From Bacteroidales bacterium UBA4772 (lineage in GTDB: Bacteria; Bacteroidota; Bacteroidia; Bacteroidales; VadinHA17): a stretch of DNA of 64,000 nucleotides. The stretch's first letter is position 1, and each line of letters begins with the position of its first letter. The notes beneath the pieces were generated by a model. That model worked only from the letters and a program-made list of their open reading frames with translations, was not told where the DNA came from and made no database searches. The position numbers and the translations under genes were made by a program. Positions 44,080 to 51,823 of the stretch are shown piece after piece. Location: NCBI GenBank assembly GCA_002403305.1, contig DHHM01000004.1:1-64000 (forward strand). The letters run 5' to 3'.

Positions 44080-44835
44080 TTACTGCTCTCCGAAAGAATC
44101 CCTGTCGAAATAAAAGCTGCAGTCGGGATGCTTCTGCAACACCGAAGCAGGGCAAGCAGGAGTGACAGGTCCATTGATGGTATTGTAAACAGCCTCCCTC
44201 TTGCTGCTGCCCGGCACCACACAGAAGAGGTGCGATGCACCAAAGATGACAGGTATGGTCAGAGTGAGGGCCTTTTCCGGCACCTCCTCCAGGTTTGCGA
44301 AACATCCCTCGTTGACCTGCTGCATACGGCATGACCGGTCAAGGGCAACCTCTTTAACAATGAGCGGATCATTGAAGTCGGCCACCGGCGGATCATTGAA
44401 AGCGATGTGGCCGTTCTCCCCTATCCCGAGGCAGATGACATCCAGCGGCGATTCACTGATCAGGGCTGCGTACCTTACTGACTCATATGCAGTATCGGCA
44501 CTGCCATTCAATATATGGACATTCTTCATCCTTACCCTGTCAAACAACCTGCTCTGCAGGTATTTTGAGAATAGCTGTGCCGCCCCGCCGTTGAGGCCGA
44601 TATACTCATCCATGTGAAACGCGGTCACCCTGCCCCAGTCAATGATTTCTGATAGTGCCAGATAATCGAGCATTTCATTCTGTGATGGCGCTGCAGCGAA
44701 GACCATCCTTACCTCATCCTTGACCTTCAGCAACCCGGCAACCCGGGCCTCAATATCTCTCCCTGCAGCAAGGCCCATCTCGCCCCTTGTGGGGAAAACA
44801 TTGACATTAAGGTGTTTATATCTGTTAATCTTCAT
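44080..44835 (-). CDS. nagB: Glucosamine-6-phosphate deaminase NagB
   Basis: A 251-residue isomerase-deaminase that turns glucosamine-6-phosphate into fructose-6-phosphate and ammonia. Family motifs seen: NVFPTRGEMGLAAGRDI, VTAFHMDEYIGLNG with the catalytic Asp, VICLGIGENGHIAFNDPPVADF with catalytic His, and VVPGSSKREAVYNTINGPVTP. The start is placed at ATG 44835 (MKINRYKHLNVNVF), because a longer frame reaching 45006 has no family similarity in its first 57 residues. The 178 bases between 44836 and 45013 hold no other gene. Length is near E. coli NagB (266). Confidence 0.92.
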   Translation of the reverse strand: MKINRYKHLNVNVFPTRGEMGLAAGRDIEARVAGLLKVKDEVRMVFAAAPSQNEMLDYLALSEIIDWGRVTAFHMDEYIGLNGGAAQLFSKYLQSRLFDRVRMKNVHILNGSADTAYESVRYAALISESPLDVICLGIGENGHIAFNDPPVADFNDPLIVKEVALDRSCRMQQVNEGCFANLEEVPEKALTLTIPVIFGASHLFCVVPGSSKREAVYNTINGPVTPACPASVLQKHPDCSFYFDRDSFGEQ

Positions 44836-45013
44836 TGCGATCATACATTGATTCACGGCCCTGAATGTCATACCGGGGTCCGGGAAATTATTAAATGCGG
44901 TCTCCGGAGGCTTTTGAAGAAGCAGACGGGCGAACTGCTCAGAAATCCAATCACCGTGGATCGCCCATCCGTTCTTCAACCTTAAAACTAACCTCCATGA
45001 GAACAAAAACGAA

Positions 45014-45601
45014 TCAGATCGACAAATAGACTATATCCGCCGTGATATGAATTGCACCGTTCGTAGGTTCCAGGTTCGAGGTAATGATCGTCCAGCTCTT
45101 CTTCGTTCCCTGGTTGATAACCCCCTGGTAACTTGTATTGTGCGAAAGATACATTACCGAACCGCTCTCGGTCGGATATGAAATCGGGTTGTTGCTCTGC
45201 AGCAGCGCCGGATCTGTGAAAATCACCTTCTCGTTGACGATGTGGTATTTGAGTACTGCCTCCAGATCATCAACTGGTATATCTGCTATGTTTGCAAATC
45301 CGTTCGTCTTCATGTATGTCCTGAAGGCGCTGTTCCTGGGAACGATGAATGTCCGGACATTAGTCCCGGAGTAGAAGCTCTGAAGCCCGGTGGCTGCAAT
45401 TGCTTCTTCCATGAGCGAGAGGGAGTCGGTGCTCTGGATAAACTCCAGGGCAGTCATATTAAGCTTTCCACCTGGGTTGCCGTACTCATATTCGTAATCA
45501 GGCTGGATCTCGCACGACGCAAGCATGGCGGAGATGATGAGCGGTACGAACAGCATCTTCAGCAGCCGCATCTTCCGTGAATTTATATTATTCTTTTCCA
45601 T
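45014..45601 (-). CDS. Fasciclin-domain lipoprotein in the surface glycan-binding position
   Basis: A 195-residue lipoprotein (lipobox LASC). After a short Tyr/Glu-rich linker, residues about 50-195 form one fasciclin (FAS1) domain: TALEFIQSTDSLSLMEEAIAATGLQSFYSG, TFIVPRNSAFRTYMK, VDDLEAVLKYHIVNEKV, and the terminal NGAIHITADIVYL. FAS1 domains serve in adhesion and binding. The gene sits directly after SusD, where Bacteroidota loci usually encode the surface glycan-binding protein, so it may fill that role here; that is inference. A start at ATG 45571 (MRLLKMLFVP) is also possible. It lies 33 bases after the SusD stop. Confidence 0.87.
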   Translation of the reverse strand: MEKNNINSRKMRLLKMLFVPLIISAMLASCEIQPDYEYEYGNPGGKLNMTALEFIQSTDSLSLMEEAIAATGLQSFYSGTNVRTFIVPRNSAFRTYMKTNGFANIADIPVDDLEAVLKYHIVNEKVIFTDPALLQSNNPISYPTESGSVMYLSHNTSYQGVINQGTKKSWTIITSNLEPTNGAIHITADIVYLSI

Positions 45602-45634
45602 AGTAAATTTCTTTGATTATTCGTGGCAGCATTA

Positions 45635-47017
45635 CTAATTGTAAAAAGGATTCTGTGCCAGGCTCGGGTTCTTGTTGAGAGAGTTCTGATGAACCGGCCA
45701 TTCCAGGTTGGCCTCATCGCTCAGTCCGTTGATGGGTCCCATGGTTGAGATGGCTTTGCCTGTTCTCACCAGATCAAACCAGCGGTGGCCTTCAAAGCAA
45801 AGCTCGACTGACCTTTCATGCAATATTGCCGACTCAAGATCACCGTACATTGCAATGGCATCAGCCTCAGTGTCAAAAGGAACCAGTCCGGCGCGTGTTC
45901 TGATGGTGTTCAGCAGTGTCAGCGCCTCTGTTTTATTTGCCTCTCCTCCTATCTTATTCAGTGCCTCGGCCCTGAGAAGCATAATATCAGCGAGCCTGGT
46001 AAGAATGATGTTCTGTTTTGCCGGTGTCGATACCTCATCACTCTCTCCCCTGCCCAGATACTTCCAGATTGCCTTCGGGTCAGCGGGAACCATGTCGTAG
46101 ACAAAATCTTCCCTCAGGTCGCCCTCCTCAATCGATTCCTTCCATTTAACTGAAGGAGTGTAGATTGCATATGATCCGATAGCATAGAGCACCCTCAGTC
46201 CGTTGGTTTCGGTGTCGTTGTAGCCGACCTCGAAGATGCTCTCCTTGGAATAGCTTGCCGAGAACATTTTACCCCAGTCTGCGATGGCAACAAGGCTGTA
46301 TAGCGGGTTAGACATCACAAGTGCCGAACTGGCGACCGCCTCAGAGTATTTATGCCTCCACATGTATACCTGTGTGAGCAGTGCGTTGGCGCTACCCTTG
46401 GTGAACATGATGCGGTCATTATTGCTGTTGAACTTGTCCACGCAGTTGGCAGCAGCATATTTCAGGTCCTCTTCAACCTGGTCTAGAATTATCTCCTTGT
46501 CTGTCTTGGAAATGAAGATATCCTGGTCACCGGAAGTATAGGGCTCGGTAATGAAGGGTGCGTCACCCCATACCCTTGCCACGTAGAAATAGGCCAGGGC
46601 CCTCAGAGCACGTGCCTGCCCTAGAAGCTGCCTGCCGGTTGCATTATCTTCCTCGTAGACGTCGGGGATGTACCTGATGGTATAATTTGCCCTGCTTATC
46701 ATACGGTAGAGTGCCGACCAGTCAGCTGACGAGGCGGTGGCGGAAAGGTTGTTTGAAAGGAGAGTAAGCGACTCCCCCGTCTGTGCAGTCTGCACATTGT
46801 CAGCCCTGCCTTCGCCCCAGTAGCAGAAGTTGTAGGTGAAGACTGACTGTGCGGCGTCATAGATGCCATACACACCGGCCTGGGCGTCGGCAGTGGTCTT
46901 GTAAAAGCCTGAGGCTGAGAAGCTGCTGACCGGATCCTTGTCAAGGATATCGGTACATGCTGTCACCTGAAGCAGTACGATGGCGATTATTGCTGTCTTG
47001 ATATACTTTAGTTTCAT
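45635..47017 (-). CDS. SusD/RagB-like surface lipoprotein of the N-acetylhexosamine locus
   Basis: A 460-residue lipoprotein (lipobox VTAC). The family order is clear: DILDKDPVSSFSASGFYKTTADAQAGVYGIYDA near the mature N-terminus, ARALRALAYFYVARVWGDAPFI (the conserved R-A-x-x-Y-F-x-x-V-x-x-W-G-D-x-P helix), NNDRIMFTKGSANALLTQVYMWRHKYSEAV, LADIMLLRAEALNKIGG, and the C-terminal ERSVELCFEGHRWFDLVRTGKA motif. It belongs to the larger RagB/SusD subfamily, unlike the SusD_2-type protein at 29725. It should cap the SusC barrel encoded 11 bases upstream and bind the polysaccharide. Confidence 0.95.
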   Translation of the reverse strand: MKLKYIKTAIIAIVLLQVTACTDILDKDPVSSFSASGFYKTTADAQAGVYGIYDAAQSVFTYNFCYWGEGRADNVQTAQTGESLTLLSNNLSATASSADWSALYRMISRANYTIRYIPDVYEEDNATGRQLLGQARALRALAYFYVARVWGDAPFITEPYTSGDQDIFISKTDKEIILDQVEEDLKYAAANCVDKFNSNNDRIMFTKGSANALLTQVYMWRHKYSEAVASSALVMSNPLYSLVAIADWGKMFSASYSKESIFEVGYNDTETNGLRVLYAIGSYAIYTPSVKWKESIEEGDLREDFVYDMVPADPKAIWKYLGRGESDEVSTPAKQNIILTRLADIMLLRAEALNKIGGEANKTEALTLLNTIRTRAGLVPFDTEADAIAMYGDLESAILHERSVELCFEGHRWFDLVRTGKAISTMGPINGLSDEANLEWPVHQNSLNKNPSLAQNPFYN

Positions 47018-47028
47018 AGCCGTCTGTT

Positions 47029-50000
47029 TTAAAATTCCATGTTGATACCGAAGATTACCGTGCGGCTCATCGGGTATGCACCCTCATCGACACCAATACG
47101 AAGTCCGTCATATGAGTTAACTTCGGGGTCATAAGCAGTATAATGTGTAAAGGTCAGGAGATTCTGTCCCGTGACATAGGCCCTCAGCCTGCTTACACCC
47201 ACACGGGAGGTGAGATCCGACGGGACAGTGTAGGAGAGAGTGAGGTTTTTCAGGCGCATGTAAGATCCGTCTTCCACCCAGCGGTCTGATACCCTCAGGT
47301 ATTCGTTTCTGAGCGGGTCATTGCGGGTCGGTGCAGGGTAATTTGTAACATCACCCTGTTCCCTCCACCTGTTGAGTGCGTCGGTAGAGACGTTGTTGTA
47401 AGCGAAGACCCAGTTGCGCATGTTGTTGAGATGGCTGTAGATGTCATTCCCGTAGCAGAACTGAAGGAAAACATTCAGTGAGAAGTTCCTGTACGAGAAA
47501 TCGTTGTTGAGTCCGCCTGCAAAAAGGGGCTGTGCATTACCTATTACCTGCTTGTCATCGTCGTTGATGACGTTGTCATTGTTCAGGTCATCCCAGATCG
47601 GGTCTCCGCCCTTGAACGGCTTGCCGGTAGTGGATCCGAAGCGGACATCGTTGACATTGTCTTCGTCACGCGAATAGACGCCGAGGAACTTCCATCCGTA
47701 AAATACACCTATTGGTTCACCCTCCTTGAGGATGTGATAGGTACCGTTCTGGATGAAACCGTTTGTTAGCACATCCTGCGGAAGTGAAACTACGGTGTTG
47801 CGGTTCAGGCCTAAATTGAAATTGGTGGTCCACTGAAATTCTCCGTCGATGTTGTGGGTGATGATGGAGAACTCCATCCCCTTGTTGGAGATATCACCGA
47901 TATTCCTGGTAAGAGAGGTGAAACCGGTTGTCTCGGGAATGGGCACTGCAAAAAGCAGGTCGGACGTATTCTTTATATAGAAGTCACCAACCAGCGAAAC
48001 GCGGTTGTTGAACATTGCCAGGTCAATACCAAGGTTGTACTGGGTTGTCACCTCCCACTTCAGCGCCTGGTTGGGCATCACGGTGGGTGATGCCCCGGAG
48101 TTGGTGAGATAGTTTGTTCCTATGGCAAACTCGCCTCCCGAGATATAATTAGGAATTGACTCATTACCGGTCTGTCCGATGCTCAGCCTGATCTTACCGT
48201 CAGTAAGGAATCCGAGGCCGTCAGCAAAAGACTCATCTGAGAACCTCCATGCCGCTGAGGCTGACGGGAAATACCCGAAACGGTTCTCAGCGCCAAACCG
48301 TGACGAACCGTCAGCCCTGATGTTGGCTTCAGCAAGATATTTGCCCTTGTAGTTCCAGGTTATCCTTCCGAAGTATGAGAGCATGGCGTGCTCATCGGTG
48401 GTGTTAACGGCCTGGTTTGAGATTGTACCAGCGCCGTTAAGGGTACGGATGTTGTCACTTGCAAAGTATGTCCCGTTTAGGCCGGTGGTTTCATTCTTCC
48501 ACTCCTGCATACTGAAGCCCGCAAGAGCGGCGAAACTGTGACCTTCACCGAAAGTCCCTTCGTATGTAAGATAGTTCTCGTTGGCCCAGGTAACATTGGT
48601 GATGGCCCTTACGGCACCCCAGTTGTATCCTGCGCGGTAGTCGACGGTTGTGGGATAGAATTCATCCTCCTTCATCGAGATGAAGTCCACGCTCAGGTTG
48701 GTCCGGAACTTCAGTCCCTCAATGATATCATACTCCAGGTACTGGTTACCGATGAGCCTGTTGGTTGTGTTCAGATGGGTACACTCCTCTGCCATCCCCA
48801 CGGGGTTTCTCTTGCCGTTGAAGTAATATATGGGAGAGCCGTCAGGATAGGTCAGGGAATATACCGGGGGCCTGACCAGGATTGACTGCACGAGGCTCAG
48901 GTTGCCCGTTCCCCCGGCATTGATCCTGTTGTTCTTTCCGTTGGAGAATGAGATATTCTGGCCAATGGTAACCTTGTCCGATACTTTGAAGTCAGTATTC
49001 AGCCTGGAGGTTATCCTTTTATAATTGGAAGCGAGAATAATGCCGTCCTGGTTCAGGTATGAGGTACTGAATGCATATTTGGCATTCTCGTTGCCTCCCT
49101 GTACCGACAGTTCAGCCTGGTACTGCCATGCCTGCTTGTACATCACGCTCTGCCAATCGACATCCCCGTTGTTCATCGGGTTTAGTGAGTCTATTGCCGT
49201 CCAGTGAGGCTCGGAAGGTATGGCGGCGTTGTTGTAGCGGTCGAGGTTTCTGTAGGTGTCGATGATTACCTGGCGCCACTGCTGTGCATTGAGCACACCG
49301 AGATGGCGGGTGATCTCGCTCATACCGGTGAAGACATTAAGATTCACGGTTGCCTTTCCCTCCTTACCGCGCTTTGTGGTAATGAGGACAACGCCGTTGG
49401 CGGCCCTTGATCCGTAGATGGAGGTCGAGGCGGCATCCTTAAGCACTTCTATTGATTCAATGTCACCGGGGTTTATGTCTGACAGTGGGTTCAGTCCGTG
49501 CATGTCATAGCCGTTAAGGGTGGTGAGTGTACGTGATTCCACCGGCACGCCATCGATGACATACAGGGGGTCGTTGCCCGAGTTGAGTGAGGAGTAGCCT
49601 CTCACCCTGACCGTGATGCCGTCGCCGGGAGCGCCTGAGTTGGAGGTCACGAAGACCCCCGGAGCACGGCCCTGAAGGGCAGAGAGCACATCCTTGACGG
49701 GTGTGTCCTCGATGCTGGAGGCTGTAATTGAGGAGATTGATCCGGTTAGGTCCCTCTTCTTCTTGAAGCCGTAACCGACCACAACCAGCTCCTCTATCAT
49801 GGTCACATCACTCTGCATCGCCACATTGATGACTGCCCGTGATCCAACGGTCACCTCCTGCGACGCATAGCCCACGGAGGTAAATTGCAGCACGGTGCTG
49901 TTTGACGGCACATCAATACTATACGATCCGTCCAGGTCTGAGGCCACGCCCGTGGTGGTCCCCCTGATCACAATGGTCACACCCGGCAGAGCTTCACCAG

Positions 50001-50175
50001 AAGTTGCGTCGGTGACCTTGCCCGTGACCTTTTTCTGCTGGAGCGGGAGTGATGGCGATGCGGCAGCGCTGAAAGTCATCAGTACCGCGAGCATGATCAT
50101 CAACCCTGACAGCAGAATCGGTTTCTTCCGGCCCCATTCTGACCGGAAGATCACGTTTGCTTGCTTTTTTTTCAT
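47029..50175 (-). CDS. SusC-like TonB-dependent receptor of the N-acetylhexosamine locus
   Basis: A 1,048-residue outer-membrane importer from ATG 50175 (MKKKQANVIF). A frame back to 50214 exists but lacks signal features. Signal peptide is followed by the carboxypeptidase-like domain (VTGKVTDATSGEALPGVTIVIRGTTTGVASDLDGSYSI), the SusC-type motif MIEELVVVGYGFKKKRDLTGSIS, the plug (NDPLYVIDGVPVE, LKDAASTSIYGSRAANGVVLITTK) and the 22-strand barrel ending RTVIFGINMEF with terminal Phe. It is intact, unlike the SusC at 26374. It is the first gene of a string of eleven or more minus-strand genes down to 32778, driven by a promoter with a LacI-type operator at 50328-50366. Confidence 0.95.
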   Translation of the reverse strand: MKKKQANVIFRSEWGRKKPILLSGLMIMLAVLMTFSAAASPSLPLQQKKVTGKVTDATSGEALPGVTIVIRGTTTGVASDLDGSYSIDVPSNSTVLQFTSVGYASQEVTVGSRAVINVAMQSDVTMIEELVVVGYGFKKKRDLTGSISSITASSIEDTPVKDVLSALQGRAPGVFVTSNSGAPGDGITVRVRGYSSLNSGNDPLYVIDGVPVESRTLTTLNGYDMHGLNPLSDINPGDIESIEVLKDAASTSIYGSRAANGVVLITTKRGKEGKATVNLNVFTGMSEITRHLGVLNAQQWRQVIIDTYRNLDRYNNAAIPSEPHWTAIDSLNPMNNGDVDWQSVMYKQAWQYQAELSVQGGNENAKYAFSTSYLNQDGIILASNYKRITSRLNTDFKVSDKVTIGQNISFSNGKNNRINAGGTGNLSLVQSILVRPPVYSLTYPDGSPIYYFNGKRNPVGMAEECTHLNTTNRLIGNQYLEYDIIEGLKFRTNLSVDFISMKEDEFYPTTVDYRAGYNWGAVRAITNVTWANENYLTYEGTFGEGHSFAALAGFSMQEWKNETTGLNGTYFASDNIRTLNGAGTISNQAVNTTDEHAMLSYFGRITWNYKGKYLAEANIRADGSSRFGAENRFGYFPSASAAWRFSDESFADGLGFLTDGKIRLSIGQTGNESIPNYISGGEFAIGTNYLTNSGASPTVMPNQALKWEVTTQYNLGIDLAMFNNRVSLVGDFYIKNTSDLLFAVPIPETTGFTSLTRNIGDISNKGMEFSIITHNIDGEFQWTTNFNLGLNRNTVVSLPQDVLTNGFIQNGTYHILKEGEPIGVFYGWKFLGVYSRDEDNVNDVRFGSTTGKPFKGGDPIWDDLNNDNVINDDDKQVIGNAQPLFAGGLNNDFSYRNFSLNVFLQFCYGNDIYSHLNNMRNWVFAYNNVSTDALNRWREQGDVTNYPAPTRNDPLRNEYLRVSDRWVEDGSYMRLKNLTLSYTVPSDLTSRVGVSRLRAYVTGQNLLTFTHYTAYDPEVNSYDGLRIGVDEGAYPMSRTVIFGINMEF

Positions 50176-50327
50176 AATTTTGAGAGTTTTAGGGTTTGTT
50201 TCAAATCCTGACACATACCTGCTCCCGGAAGTATCCTCAAATATGCCCGGGGGCGGTTTTGTTTATCCGGCTAACATTAATTTGCTGTCTTTTAATCTTT
50301 TAACTTAATAGGTCCAGTCCCACAGAT

Positions 50328-50359
50328 CAAATTTATGACATAAAATTTCAAAAAGCAAA
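50328..50359 (-). promoter_or_regulatory. Promoter of the susC-led N-acetylhexosamine operon
   Basis: On the minus strand TTTG (50356-50359) and TAAATTTG (50328-50335) are 20 bases apart, an exact Bacteroidota -33/-7 pair. Transcription would start near 50321, leaving a leader of about 145 bases before susC. The -33 box lies inside the operator palindrome at 50355-50366. The 395-base region 50176-50570 holds this promoter, the divergent lacI-type promoter and two operators, with no further gene. Confidence 0.75.
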
Positions 50360-50366
50360 CGTTTGC
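50355..50366. promoter_or_regulatory. LacI-family operator at the susC promoter
   Basis: GCAAACGTTTGC is a perfect 12-base palindrome with the central CG typical of LacI-family sites. It covers the -33 box of the susC promoter, so binding should repress. A second near-identical copy lies at 50532-50543 by the regulator's own promoter. Confidence 0.8.
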
Positions 50367-50514
50367 GTAAAATTTTGTTGTAAAACATAATATTTTAACA
50401 TTTCGGTCGGTACGGAACATAATACAGCCAGGTGCACAGATGTAAGATATCATACATATTTAATTATTTTACTGACATTTAATAAATATGTATATACCAC
50501 TCTTAAATTTTATT

Positions 50515-50522
50515 TATCTTTG
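50515..50522 (+). promoter_or_regulatory. -7 promoter element of the LacI-family regulator gene
   Basis: TATCTTTG matches TAnnTTTG exactly, 49 bases before the regulator's start codon. The predicted start of transcription, near 50529, is directly before the operator at 50532-50543. No good -33 box is seen. Confidence 0.55.
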
Positions 50523-50531
50523 TATTACAGA

Positions 50532-50543
50532 TCAAACGTTTGC
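50532..50543. promoter_or_regulatory. LacI-family operator at the regulator's own promoter
   Basis: TCAAACGTTTGC shares the palindromic core CAAACGTTTG with the site at 50355-50366. It lies just downstream of the -7 element at 50515-50522, a position that predicts autorepression. Confidence 0.75.
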
Positions 50544-50570
50544 ATTTTGAAATTGAATTAACTTTATGCC

Positions 50571-51608
50571 ATGCCCGGTGCAAGAGTAACCATAAAGGAT
50601 CTGGCGAAAAGGATGAACCTTTCCGTCTCAACCATCTCCAGGGCGCTGCACAATCACCCCAGCATAGGAGCCGAAACCACCAGGGAGGTGTGGCAGCTCG
50701 CCAAACAGCTCGGATATTTCCCCAACTCCGTGGCATCAAACCTTCGCCGGAGGAAGACAAACATGATCGGGGTGATCGTTCCCCGGATAGATATCACTTT
50801 CCACTCATATGTAATAAGTGGTGTGGAAGAGATAGCCTACAAGATGGGGTACAATGTCACCATTTACCAGTCGAGAGACTCACTCGAGAGAGAGATAGCT
50901 ATCACATCAATCCTTCAGACAAACATGGTGGCCGGGATAATAGCATGCCTTGCCCTCGAAACCCAGAACTGCAGCCATTTCTCAAGATTCAACAGCCTGA
51001 GGGTGCCGCTTGTATTCTATGACAGGGTGAGCAACGACCTTGAAGCAAGCAAGGTGATAATTGACGACTTCGATGCCGCATCCAGGGTGACGCAGCACCT
51101 TATTGATACGGGCTGCAGAAAGATTGCCCATATAGCAGGCTGCCAGACAACCTCCATCTTTGCCTCACGGCTCGAGGGCTACAAGGCGGCCCTTCTCAGG
51201 AACAATCTCGCATTCGACCCGGCAATGGTCTATTGCACCTCCAACCTCACCTATGAGGAGGGGGCAAAAGGCGCCAGGAAGCTCCTGAAGCTGCCGGAAC
51301 TCCCTGACGGTATCTTCTGTGCCAACGACTATACCGCAATCGGGGCAATACAGGCTATCAAAAAGGCAAACCTGAAGATCCCTGATGACATAGCCGTCGC
51401 CGGCTTCAGCAACTACCCGGTCTCAACCATCATCGAACCAGCCCTGACCACCATTGACGACCGGGCGTTTGAGATGGGCAAGACCGCCGCCCGGATGCTG
51501 ATCCGTCAAATTGAGGAGAGAGATGCAAACATTGCCTCCGAAACAGTAGTCCTCAGAACTGACCTTATCATACGCGAATCCACAAGGAGAGAGCCTGTCC
51601 GGCCATGA
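50571..51608 (+). CDS. LacI-family transcriptional regulator of the N-acetylhexosamine locus
   Basis: A 345-residue regulator with a LacI helix-turn-helix at the N-terminus (VTIKDLAKRMNLSVSTISRALHNHPSIG, then LGYFPNSVASNLRRRKTN as the hinge helix) and a periplasmic-binding-protein-like effector domain (IGVIVPRIDITFHSYVISGVEEIAYKMGYNVTIYQS, GCRKIAHIAGCQTTSIFASRLEGYKAAL, PDGIFCANDYTAIGAIQAIKKANLKIPDDIAVAGFSNYPVSTIIEPALTTI). It is divergent from susC; two CAAACGTTTG operators lie between them. It likely senses GlcNAc, GlcNAc-6-phosphate or an oligosaccharide. The ATG at 50571 precedes the helix-turn-helix by six residues. Confidence 0.93.
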   Translation: MPGARVTIKDLAKRMNLSVSTISRALHNHPSIGAETTREVWQLAKQLGYFPNSVASNLRRRKTNMIGVIVPRIDITFHSYVISGVEEIAYKMGYNVTIYQSRDSLEREIAITSILQTNMVAGIIACLALETQNCSHFSRFNSLRVPLVFYDRVSNDLEASKVIIDDFDAASRVTQHLIDTGCRKIAHIAGCQTTSIFASRLEGYKAALLRNNLAFDPAMVYCTSNLTYEEGAKGARKLLKLPELPDGIFCANDYTAIGAIQAIKKANLKIPDDIAVAGFSNYPVSTIIEPALTTIDDRAFEMGKTAARMLIRQIEERDANIASETVVLRTDLIIRESTRREPVRP

Positions 51609-51823
51609 GACAGGCACTCCTTATCCCGTTGCAGCCCTATCCGTCTTCCCTGTAAACGCATTGACACCGGCCTCTGCCATCCCCCTGAAGCCCGGTCCAT
51701 CATACGCGCATTCTCAATATTTCGTGATCACATGTACCTTATTTGATTTTTTTAAATACATTTACGCCACCTTCAGAAAATTTGCACACAGTATTATAAA
51801 ATGTGTAATTAAAACCGAAACTC

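Noticed and set aside
44836..45006. Longer start for nagB at 45006
   Set aside because: The added 57 residues have no NagB similarity and the protein from 44835 has normal length.
51593..51615. Hairpin GCCTGTC/GACAGGC at the end of the LacI-family gene
   Set aside because: Stem of only seven base pairs with no T-run after it, so not counted as a terminator.
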